Of a stretch of 64,000 bases of DNA, positions 45,477-53,298 are shown in pieces; the first letter of the stretch is position 1; every line of letters starts with the position of its first letter. The position numbers were made by a program, and so were the translations under genes. The notes below the pieces were generated by a model. It had not been told where the DNA came from. It ran no database searches and saw nothing but the letters and a program-made list of their open reading frames with translations. Source of the DNA: Massilibacteroides sp. (GTDB lineage Bacteria > Bacteroidota > Bacteroidia > Bacteroidales > Tannerellaceae); contig NZ_JAQWCQ010000004.1 in assembly GCF_028705895.1 (NCBI RefSeq), forward strand, positions 1-64,000, in the 5' to 3' direction.

Positions 45477-45862
45477 ATGAAAAGAAGCTATTTCTAATAG
45501 TTGTTTTGTTTTTGTCTTTAAATGCTATAATGAAGGCGCAGGAAATACAAGGTACTTGGAATTTGGTAGAAAGTAGTGGTATCCCGGTTGCTAAAGATTA
45601 TACACAACAAAAGCCTATTACTGCAACTCATTTTATCTGGGTGAAAGCAGACCCTAAGGGGAATATTATTTCCGGTGCCTCCGGTACTTATACATTAAAA
45701 AATGGGGTATATACAGAAACTATCTTATATACGCTTTCGGGAATGGTGCCTTTTAAGGGGAAAAAGGCTACTTATAAAGTGTCTTTTGATAATACAAGAT
45801 TAAAACTGGATGGAGTACTGGAATTAGACAGTGATAATAAAATTCAGAATGTTGAAGTTTGA
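45477..45862 (+). pseudogene. Small secreted DUF4488-like/lipocalin-like protein with frameshift in the signal peptide
   Basis: From 45530 the frame gives MKAQEIQGTWNLVESSGIPV, then ASGTYTLKNGVYTETILYTL and SGMVPFKGKKATYKVSF, typical of DUF4488-like small secreted proteins. The natural start is the ATG at 45477, but between it and the body one A is missing in the A run at 45480-45483. With one more A the start would read MKKKLFLIVVLFLSLNAIM, a perfect signal peptide; as it stands the ATG frame ends after six codons. The only in-frame starts are a TTG at 45506 and an ATG at 45530, neither giving a signal peptide. A sequencing error, phase variation or a true break are all possible. Confidence 0.6.
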
Positions 45863-45919
45863 GAAAATAGTAAGTGATTTTGATTGGAATTGTTGAAAAA
45901 AATGACTGTTTGAGAAATC

Positions 45920-46663
45920 TTGTCGAAATACTATTTATATCTGAATTTTATAGGAACCCGACTTGAGAACTATACGGTTGCTCTGGCTTATCTTGAAGAA
46001 TATCACAAGAATGCGATGCTTCTTTATAAAAAGTCACAGGAAATAGAGGCTGAAACCCGAAATCATAAAGACTTTGTTGATAAAAGAATAGCGACTTTTG
46101 AAGATCGATCTAATTCAAGAGAAAAAACACTCGTTGACTTTCTCTGTTCTTTATTACTTGTCGGACTTTTCTGGGCTTATCTACGACACAAAAAGAATCA
46201 TTTATTCTATAAAAGAGGGGAAAATAAACTCAAAAGTCTTGATTCTGAGATTTATTCTAAAACGAAAGAAATTAAAGAAATTGAATATTCTTCTTTTCTT
46301 TTACAAGCTGATATTTTTGTACAAACTGCATTGTTTGCAGAACTAAAAGAACTGGAAGCACAACCAAGAACAAAAGATGCTAAAGTCTTGAGTTATGAGA
46401 AACAGAAAATGCTACAAAACGAAATCGACCGGATATTCAATAAGTTTTGTGAAATGCTTTATAGTATTGATCTAAAACTGACTCTAAACGATATAAAATT
46501 ATGTTGCCTTTCTCTTTTGCCGTTGGATTCTTATGCAAAGGCGCTATGTTTTGTCTCAACAGAAATAAGTGTTGTAAAGCAAAGAAAGCATTATATCAAG
46601 AAGAAGATGCTCAGTTCTCCTGAGAATAAAGAGTTATTTGATTTTATCTTTGCTAAAAGATAG
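45920..46663 (+). pseudogene. C-terminal part of a TPR-type membrane regulator
   Basis: A 247-codon frame with no ATG start (TTG at 45920, with an in-frame TGA 6 nt upstream). It contains the end of a TPR-like helix pair (TVALAYLEEYHKNAMLLYKK), one transmembrane segment (FLCSLLLVGLFWAYLRH, about 89-105), a coiled-coil stretch, and a C-terminal helical domain (LTLNDIKLCCLSLLPLDSYA to SVVKQRKHYIKKKM) like the DNA-binding-like ends of Bacteroidales TPR regulators. The N-terminal signal peptide and repeats are missing. A related N-terminal fragment is at 24067-24411, far away. Confidence 0.6.
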
Positions 46664-46678
46664 AAATAGCAAGAGAAA

Positions 46679-46819
46679 TTACTTCTTTATGCTATAGCCT
46701 TTCTTTTGAGCGATGATAAGGACGGATTCGGCAATGGCATCCCCTAAGTCGTCCGAATTTTCTTCTTTTGCCATTACTGCATTGATGTATGCTTGTCGTT
46801 TTGTTGCTAATCTTTCCAT
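46679..46819 (-). CDS. Small hypothetical protein (46 aa)
   Basis: A 47-codon frame on the minus strand reads MERLATKRQAYINAVMAKEE, then NSDDLGDAIAESVLIIAQKK and GYSIKK. The composition (charged, helical, no signal peptide, Lys-rich end) looks like a real small cytoplasmic protein, but there is no recognised family. It ends 15 nt after the truncated TPR gene on the opposite strand, and a palindrome (46891-46909) lies about 70 nt upstream of its start. Confidence 0.4.
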   Translation of the reverse strand: MERLATKRQAYINAVMAKEENSDDLGDAIAESVLIIAQKKGYSIKK

Positions 46820-46890
46820 ATCCGATATAAGTATAATTGGCAAAATGAACGGTACACTTTTTTTAAACGAAAAGTAAAAAATACATTTTG

Positions 46891-46909
46891 ATTTAAACGA
46901 TGTTTAAAT
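46891..46909. promoter_or_regulatory. Operator-like palindrome
   Basis: ATTTAAAC and GTTTAAAT are perfect 8-nt inverted arms around GAT. A half site TTTAAACGA recurs at 46862-46870. It lies upstream of the small minus-strand gene. A binding protein is not known. Confidence 0.4.
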
Positions 46910-47034
46910 ACCTGTCAAGCAGTACCATTTAAACTGGATGGTAGAAATTAGGTGTAGTGTCTAAACAAAAACAATACACGCTGAAAATCATTCGTTTTCG
47001 AAAATAAACCGTCAAAGTCAGGAGTGATGAGGAT

Positions 47035-47300
47035 ATGATATCAAGTTTTTCAATCTCTTCTACTCCGATAGCTAAATATAAACAAAAGAAATTCAATTAT
47101 TATTAGAAAAGATAAATGAAGATTTACCTTCAGGTATTTTCCATATTGATAATAAAACTTGTTGCATTGCTTTAGTTAACCAATATCCTATCTCGTCTCA
47201 GGACGAATTGAAGGTAAATGATTTTACTTTTTTTTGTCAGTGGACGTATAGAGCATTTATGCGTTATGGCGTAAAGTTTAATTCCTGTGGTGTGAATTAA
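47035..47300 (+). pseudogene. Degenerate short coding remnant
   Basis: From 47035 a frame reads MISSFSISSTPIAKY and then stops. In another frame, from about 47090 to the TAA at 47298-47300, the sequence is KEIQLLLEKINEDLPSGIFH, then NKTCCIALVNQYPISSQDEL and DFTFFCQWTYRAFMRYGVKF. This has good amino-acid composition but no start. It may be one gene of about 85 codons with a frameshift near 47085. No family recognised. Confidence 0.3.
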
Positions 47301-47363
47301 TATACAAATGATTATTGACTGAGAAGTCAAGAATTGTAAACAATAGTTTGGTTAAATGTAGAT

Positions 47364-47399
47364 GGGCGGAATTCGTTGGGAAACACATTCTGCCCTTTT
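47364..47399 (+). terminator. Hairpin terminator between the remnant and mltF
   Basis: GGGCGGAAT (47364-47372) pairs with ATTCTGCCC (47387-47395) with one mismatch, followed by TTTTGATTT on the plus strand. It lies 3 nt from the convergent mltF stop, so it may also act for that gene. Confidence 0.5.
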
Positions 47400-47402
47400 G
47401 AT

Positions 47403-48788
47403 TTAAGATTTAGTCTGTACGTTTTTATAGTAAGTAAATCGTTTCATAACTTCTTTTACGTAATTTGCTGTTTCCGATCCACGTAAATAACCATGTCGGC
47501 ATACGGAATCATTGTAAAAGGTCGGTTCGCTTTTTAGCCGGATATAATCTACAACATTATTCTCCCAGAGAGTTGGACTTTTACCGTATTTAATGGCTAA
47601 TCTTTGTGCATCATATATATGTCCTATACCGGCATTATAAGCAGCTAACGTGAATTTTATTTTTTCTTCAGGATCAGTTATATTCTTCAATCCTTTTCGA
47701 AATTCAAGCAGACAGCGTACTGCTGTGTGAATAGCAATGTCCGGATCTTGTAGTTCATGCGGACTTATTCCAAAGCCTCTCGCGGTTCCCGGCATTATCC
47801 CCATTAATCCTTCTGCTCCTGCCCAGGATACAACATTCGGATTGAATCTGGACTCCTGATATGCTATTGATGCTAATAATCGCCAGTCCCATCCGATGGA
47901 TTTTGCATGTTTCTTGAAAGACTCATCAAAACGGGAGATGTGTCCGTTTTTGATTTCGGGTGTTTCGGTTATATCCGGCATTTTGCTAAGTTCGAAATAT
48001 CGTTTCATGGCCGATCTGTAAGCACGTTTACTTGTATTATTTGACGACCATTCGTCAATAGCATCAGCCAGACCGTTGTTTTCTTTATTTACCATCCATG
48101 AAGATCGTTGCATAAAGCTGATCTTTAATCCAATATTAATATTCCAGTAGTACGTTTTGTTTAATCGGGCTAAGTTATCGTCACTTACTGTATAAGCTAT
48201 TTCACCTTTTGATACCATCTCAATCAAATCTTCGGTTGTAACAGAGTCTTCGTAAACCTCACGAATGATCAGATCTCCTCCCAATTCTTCATTTAAATTT
48301 TGCAGGCGTTCGGAATATTTGGAATTTGCTTTTACGTGTATTTCTTTGCCAATCAGTTCTGTTACATCTTTTAATATCTTATCACCTTTGTTTGCCCGTT
48401 GTATTAAAACCTGACTGGTCAATTCTTCGTATCCGCATGAAAGCACATCCTTCTTTAATTCATTATTGATAAAAATAGGATAAGCTGCCACATCTGCTTT
48501 TCCTGTCTTTATCATCTCGATTAGCTCGGGAACACTTTCTGCAATAAGGATTGTTAATTTAAGATCTTGAGATTTGGCAAAGTCATGAATCAGGTCATAT
48601 TCATACCCCATTTCCTGCATTTTATATTGGAAATAGGAGGTGGAGCCATATAACGTAACCGCTTTGATTTCTCCGGATTCCTTAATCTGATCAAAGGATC
48701 GGATACTGATCATTTCAGTATCTTTTCGACCAATGCAACCAAACAAAATACTGAAAATGAATAAACAGAGTAATTCCTTCTTTATCAT
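47403..48788 (-). CDS. mltF: Membrane-bound lytic transglycosylase F
   Basis: A 461-residue lipoprotein (LFGCIGRKD, lipid Cys17). The N-terminal half is a type 2 periplasmic-binding domain that in MltF regulates the enzyme (EIKAVTLYGSTSYFQYKMQEMGYEYDLIHDFAKS). The C-terminal half (about 285-450) is an SLT/lysozyme-like domain with the catalytic glutamate in AYQESRFNPNVVSWAGAEGLMGIMPGTARGFG and a later AAYNAGIGHI. It cuts peptidoglycan to anhydro-muropeptides. It lies 12 nt downstream of rlmD. A paralogue holding only the first domain is at 10759-11580. Confidence 0.93.
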   Translation of the reverse strand: MIKKELLCLFIFSILFGCIGRKDTEMISIRSFDQIKESGEIKAVTLYGSTSYFQYKMQEMGYEYDLIHDFAKSQDLKLTILIAESVPELIEMIKTGKADVAAYPIFINNELKKDVLSCGYEELTSQVLIQRANKGDKILKDVTELIGKEIHVKANSKYSERLQNLNEELGGDLIIREVYEDSVTTEDLIEMVSKGEIAYTVSDDNLARLNKTYYWNINIGLKISFMQRSSWMVNKENNGLADAIDEWSSNNTSKRAYRSAMKRYFELSKMPDITETPEIKNGHISRFDESFKKHAKSIGWDWRLLASIAYQESRFNPNVVSWAGAEGLMGIMPGTARGFGISPHELQDPDIAIHTAVRCLLEFRKGLKNITDPEEKIKFTLAAYNAGIGHIYDAQRLAIKYGKSPTLWENNVVDYIRLKSEPTFYNDSVCRHGYLRGSETANYVKEVMKRFTYYKNVQTKS

Positions 48789-48800
48789 GAGAGAGAATTC

Positions 48801-50213
48801 TTATTTTTTTACCAAAAGCACTACATTTTCCACGTGATGGGTATGAGGAAACATATCTACAGGTCTTACTTTCTTAACAGAATATTTTACGCTAAGAAGA
48901 TTCAGGTCACGGGCTTGTGTTGCCGGGTTACAACTTACATAGACAATCCTTTCCGGTTCTGCGTTTAGGATCGTATTTATTACATCATCGTGCATTCCGG
49001 CGCGTGGAGGGTCTGTAATAATAACATCGGGTTGTCCGTTTTGTTTGATAAAATCTTCTACTAAGATATCTTTCATGTCTCCTGCGTAAAAAGATGTATT
49101 TTCTATTCCGTTTATGGATGAATTAACTTTAGCATCTTCTATCGCTTCCGGGACATATTCTATTCCGATTACCTTCTTTGCCTGGCGAGAGACGAAATTC
49201 GCAATAGTTCCGGTTCCTGTATAAAGGTCATATACGATTTCATTACCGGTTAGACCGGCAAATTCACGGGCTATCTTATATAAATTATAAGCTTGTTCAC
49301 TGTTTGTCTGGTAGAATGATTTGGCACCGACCTTAAATTTTAGCCCTTCCATTTCTTCAAGCATGTGATCCCTTCCGGCAAAAACATGTATTTCCTGATC
49401 TGTGATTGTGTCATTGCATTTCTCGTTTATGACATATAATAACGAGGTGATTTCCGGGAATTGTTCTTGTATATAAGATAATAAAGCTTCCCGTTTCTCT
49501 TTGTCTTCATAATAAAAGACTACAACAACCATTAAATCCCCTGTAGAGGAGTTTCGTATCATCAGCGTGCGAATGAATCCTTCCTGATTGCGAAGATCGA
49601 AGAATGGATATCCTTCATGCGAGAGACAGAAGGCCTTAATTGCCAAACGTACTCTATTGGATACCTCACTCTGTAGCCAACACTTATTAATATCTAAGAC
49701 CTTATCAAACATACCGGGTATATGGAATCCGGCAGCATTCATGCAATCAAACGTAGCGCCTGATCTTACTTCTTCATCTGTCAGCCATTTCTTATTTGAA
49801 AAGGTAAACTCCAGTTTATTCCGATAGAAGGTGGTGCGTTCTGAACCGAGGATCGGTAAAACTTCTTCCATTTCAACTTTTCCGATTCGGGTGAGGTTGT
49901 CAAGCACCTGTTGGTTTTTATATTTTAATTGTTCTGAGTAGGGTAGGTGCTGCCATTTGCAACCGCCGCAAACTCCAAAATGTTCACAAAAAGGCTCAAC
50001 TCGTTGAGGTGAATATTCATGAAAATGGACTACGCGCCCTTCGGCATAACTGTTTTTCTTTCTTGTTAATTGGATATCAACTACATCTCCGGGTGCGACA
50101 TAGGGAATAAATACCACATAATCATTTACTTTCGCTATTGCTTTACCTTCAGCTGCAACACCCGTAATCATTACCTTCTCTAACAGAGGTAATTGCTTCT
50201 TTCTCTTTGCCAA
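48801..50213 (-). CDS. rlmD: 23S rRNA (uracil-C5)-methyltransferase RlmD/RumA type
   Basis: A 470-residue SAM-dependent methyltransferase. An N-terminal TRAM domain (MITGVAAEGKAIAKVNDYVVF) is followed by the [4Fe-4S] cysteines in EPFCEHFGVCGGCKWQHL, the SAM site DLYTGTGTIANFVSRQAKKVIG, DPPRAGMHDDVI and the catalytic-Cys motif YVSCNPATQARDL. The frame is open to a TTG at 50243, but a -7 box (TACATTTG) spans 50248-50241. The TTG at 50213, giving MAKRKKQLPLLEKV in line with relatives, is therefore the preferred start. Confidence 0.9.
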   Translation of the reverse strand: MAKRKKQLPLLEKVMITGVAAEGKAIAKVNDYVVFIPYVAPGDVVDIQLTRKKNSYAEGRVVHFHEYSPQRVEPFCEHFGVCGGCKWQHLPYSEQLKYKNQQVLDNLTRIGKVEMEEVLPILGSERTTFYRNKLEFTFSNKKWLTDEEVRSGATFDCMNAAGFHIPGMFDKVLDINKCWLQSEVSNRVRLAIKAFCLSHEGYPFFDLRNQEGFIRTLMIRNSSTGDLMVVVVFYYEDKEKREALLSYIQEQFPEITSLLYVINEKCNDTITDQEIHVFAGRDHMLEEMEGLKFKVGAKSFYQTNSEQAYNLYKIAREFAGLTGNEIVYDLYTGTGTIANFVSRQAKKVIGIEYVPEAIEDAKVNSSINGIENTSFYAGDMKDILVEDFIKQNGQPDVIITDPPRAGMHDDVINTILNAEPERIVYVSCNPATQARDLNLLSVKYSVKKVRPVDMFPHTHHVENVVLLVKK

Positions 50214-50240
50214 TTTGTTTACATTTAAATTTTCGCCACA

Positions 50241-50248
50241 CAAATGTA
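50241..50248 (-). promoter_or_regulatory. -7 box of the rlmD-mltF operon
   Basis: TACATTTG on the minus strand matches TAnnTTTG, 27 nt upstream of the preferred rlmD start. It also excludes the upstream TTG at 50243 as a start. Confidence 0.55.
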
Positions 50249-50335
50249 CATATTTAGTTTATAACATAATACAGGATAGTTGTAAAACACAAATTTTCAG
50301 CTTCATTCCCTATTCCTAATAAACATTAAATAGCA

Positions 50336-50343
50336 TATATTTG
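50336..50343 (+). promoter_or_regulatory. -7 box of ppdK
   Basis: TATATTTG matches TAnnTTTG, 52 nt upstream of the ppdK start codon; the upstream box is not clear. Confidence 0.5.
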
Positions 50344-50395
50344 CGCAAGTGTAATGTCGAGATTGCAAAATGAATCTAATAATAACTGTTTGATT

Positions 50396-53113
50396 ATGGA
50401 AAAGAAAAGAGTGTACACCTTTGGGAATGGAAAGGCCGAAGGGAAAGCGGATATGAAAAATCTGCTGGGTGGCAAAGGGGCAAATCTTGCCGAAATGAAT
50501 TTGATAGGAGTACCGGTTCCTCCGGGTTTTACAATTACCACTGATGTTTGCGCGGAGTATTTTGATCTTGGTAAGGATAAAGTTGTAGAATTATTGACCA
50601 ATGAAGTTGAAAATGCTGTAACCAATATAGAACAATTAATGAATTCTAAATTCGGTGACGTTGACAATCCTCTATTAGTCTCTGTACGCTCTGGTGCACG
50701 TGCATCCATGCCCGGTATGATGGATACAATCCTGAACTTAGGATTGAATGATGAGGTAGTGGAAGGTCTGATTCGTAAAACCGGTAACGCTCGTTTCGCA
50801 TGGGATTCGTACCGTCGTTTTGTACAAATGTATGGTGACGTAGTTCTGGGAATGAAACCAGAAGATAAAGAAGCGATTGATCCGTTTGAAGAAATTATTG
50901 AAGAGGTTAAGGAAGAAAAAGGAGTAAAGTTAGACAATGAATTAACTGTTGACGACCTGAAAGAATTGGTTGTAAGATTCAAAGCGGCAGTAAAGAAACA
51001 AACAGGTCAGGATTTTCCTACTTGTGCTTATGAGCAACTTTGGGGAGCTATCTGTGCCGTGTTTGATTCCTGGATGAATGATCGTGCTATTTTGTATCGT
51101 AAAATGGAAGGAATACCTGCAGAATGGGGTACGGCAGTTAATGTTCAGGCGATGGTATTTGGTAATATGGGAGATTCTTCTGCCACGGGGGTTTGTTTTT
51201 CTCGGGATGCCGGTAATGGTGAGGATCTGTTTAATGGTGAATACCTGATTAATGCGCAAGGGGAGGATGTTGTGGCCGGAATCCGTACTCCTCAGCAGAT
51301 TACTAAAATCGGTTCACAACGTTGGGCTGAGCGTGCAAGTATTTCTGAAGAAGAACGTGCCGCTAAATATCCGTCCATGGAAGAGGCTATGCCGGCAGTA
51401 TATAAGGAATTAGATGCAATTCAGACAAAACTGGAAAACCATTATCGGGATATGCAGGATATGGAATTTACGGTTCAGGAAGGAAAACTTTGGTTCTTGC
51501 AGACTCGTAGTGGTAAACGTACCGGGTTTGCTATGGTGAAAATTGCCATGGATTTATTGAAACAGGGTATGATTGATGAGAAAACAGCGCTTAATCGTGT
51601 TGAACCTAATAAGTTGGATGAACTACTACACCCTGTTTTCGATAAAAAAGCTTTATCAAAAGCCAAAGTTCTGGTAAAAGGATTACCTGCTTCTCCGGGT
51701 GCTGCAACGGGACAGATCGTGTTTTTTGCGCATGATGCTACGGAATGGGCGGAAGATGGACGTAAGGTTGTGTTAGTACGTATTGAGACCTCTCCTGAAG
51801 ATTTGGCCGGTATGGCGGTTGCAGAGGGTATTCTGACTGCTCGTGGAGGTATGACTTCTCACGCGGCTGTTGTTGCTCGCGGTATGGGTAAATGCTGTGT
51901 GTCGGGAGCCGGAGGGTTAAATATAGATTATAAGAAGAAAACAATAGAGATAGATGGTAAAGTTCTGAAGGAAGGTGACTTTATTTCTATCAATGGTACA
52001 ACCGGAGAGGTGTATGACGGAAAAGTCGAAACGATAGCGGCTGAAGTGTCAGGTGATTTCGATGATCTGATGAAATTGGCCGACAAATATACTAAGCTAC
52101 AGGTAAGAACAAATGCAGACACGCCGCATGACGCAGAAATTGCCCGTAAGTTTGGCGCAGTAGGTATCGGATTGTGCCGTACGGAGCATATGTTCTTTGA
52201 AGGTGAAAAGATTAAAGCTATGCGTGAGATGATCTTGGCTGAAAATGCGGAAGGTCGTAAGAAAGCATTAGCAAAGATTCTACCTTACCAACAAGCCGAC
52301 TTTAAAGGTATATTTAAGGCAATGGGTGGTTTCCCTGTGACTGTTCGTCTTCTTGATCCTCCCTTGCACGAGTTTGTTCCCCACGATCTGAAAGGTCAGG
52401 AAGATATGGCTAAAGCGATGGGCGTGTCTATCGAAGTGATTCAACAACGTGTTAATTCGTTGAGCGAACAAAATCCTATGTTAGGTCATCGTGGTTGTCG
52501 TTTGGGGAATACATATCCTGAAATAACTGAAATGCAGACGCGTGCTATATTGGGAGCTGCACTTGAGCTGAAGAAGGAAGGTATAGTGTCTAAACCTGAA
52601 ATAATGGTTCCTTTGACGGGTATTCTATATGAGTTTAAGGAACAGGAAGCTGTCATTCGTAAAACGGCCGAAACCTTATTTGCTGAAAAGGGAGATCGTA
52701 TTGAATACCATGTTGGAACAATGATTGAAATTCCTCGTGCAGCCTTGACAGCTGATCGTATTGCTTCTTCTGCAGAGTTCTTCTCTTTCGGAACGAACGA
52801 CTTAACTCAGATGACTTTCGGTTATTCACGTGATGATATTGCGTCCTTCTTGCCTGTATATCTGGAAAAGAAGATTCTGAAAGTCGATCCATTCCAGGTT
52901 TTAGATCAAAAAGGGGTAGGGCAATTGGTTCGTATGGCTACAGAAAAAGGCCGATCAATCCGTCCTGATCTGAAATGTGGTATTTGTGGCGAACATGGAG
53001 GTGAACCATCTTCTGTTAAGTTCTGCCATCGCGTTGGTCTGAACTACGTATCTTGTTCTCCCTTCCGTGTGCCTATTGCTCGCTTGGCGGCAGCGCAAGC
53101 AGCTATTGAATAA
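50396..53113 (+). CDS. ppdK: Pyruvate, phosphate dikinase
   Basis: A 905-residue three-domain enzyme that interconverts pyruvate, ATP and phosphate with PEP, AMP and diphosphate; in anaerobes it links glycolysis and gluconeogenesis. The N-terminal ATP-grasp domain begins YTFGNGKAEGKADMKNLLGGKGANLAEM. The phosphohistidine motif is GGMTSHAAVVARGMGKCCVSG (near residues 482-502). The C-terminal PEP/pyruvate domain has GIGLCRTEHMFF, FGTNDLTQMTFG and the catalytic CGICGEHGGEPSS. The frame opens at 50354, but the ATG at 50396 gives MEKKRVYTFGNG. A strong terminator follows. Confidence 0.97.
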   Translation: MEKKRVYTFGNGKAEGKADMKNLLGGKGANLAEMNLIGVPVPPGFTITTDVCAEYFDLGKDKVVELLTNEVENAVTNIEQLMNSKFGDVDNPLLVSVRSGARASMPGMMDTILNLGLNDEVVEGLIRKTGNARFAWDSYRRFVQMYGDVVLGMKPEDKEAIDPFEEIIEEVKEEKGVKLDNELTVDDLKELVVRFKAAVKKQTGQDFPTCAYEQLWGAICAVFDSWMNDRAILYRKMEGIPAEWGTAVNVQAMVFGNMGDSSATGVCFSRDAGNGEDLFNGEYLINAQGEDVVAGIRTPQQITKIGSQRWAERASISEEERAAKYPSMEEAMPAVYKELDAIQTKLENHYRDMQDMEFTVQEGKLWFLQTRSGKRTGFAMVKIAMDLLKQGMIDEKTALNRVEPNKLDELLHPVFDKKALSKAKVLVKGLPASPGAATGQIVFFAHDATEWAEDGRKVVLVRIETSPEDLAGMAVAEGILTARGGMTSHAAVVARGMGKCCVSGAGGLNIDYKKKTIEIDGKVLKEGDFISINGTTGEVYDGKVETIAAEVSGDFDDLMKLADKYTKLQVRTNADTPHDAEIARKFGAVGIGLCRTEHMFFEGEKIKAMREMILAENAEGRKKALAKILPYQQADFKGIFKAMGGFPVTVRLLDPPLHEFVPHDLKGQEDMAKAMGVSIEVIQQRVNSLSEQNPMLGHRGCRLGNTYPEITEMQTRAILGAALELKKEGIVSKPEIMVPLTGILYEFKEQEAVIRKTAETLFAEKGDRIEYHVGTMIEIPRAALTADRIASSAEFFSFGTNDLTQMTFGYSRDDIASFLPVYLEKKILKVDPFQVLDQKGVGQLVRMATEKGRSIRPDLKCGICGEHGGEPSSVKFCHRVGLNYVSCSPFRVPIARLAAAQAAIE

Positions 53114-53160
53114 TATATTGGTTGACACAGAGATAATATACTCTGCAATATTCTAATTAT

Positions 53161-53198
53161 ACAAAATCCCGGTGTTGAATCCGGGATTTTGTGTTTTT
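53161..53198 (+). terminator. Terminator of ppdK
   Basis: A perfect 12-bp stem, ACAAAATCCCGG (53161-53172) with CCGGGATTTTGT (53181-53192), with an 8-nt loop and then GTTTTT. It is 47 nt after the ppdK stop codon. Confidence 0.92.
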
Positions 53199-53298
53199 AA
53201 GATCTTCATTAATTGTATTGTTATCGCAAATTAACGTTGACTATACTTTTATTAACTCAAACAGCATTTAAGTTTGTTTTTCAATAATAAATGACTCG

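Noticed and set aside
47403..48788. Fusion of a transporter binding protein with a lysozyme domain as a novel architecture
   Set aside because: This is the standard MltF domain order.
50214..50243. TTG start at 50243 for rlmD
   Set aside because: It falls inside a TACATTTG promoter box, so it would be upstream of the transcript start.
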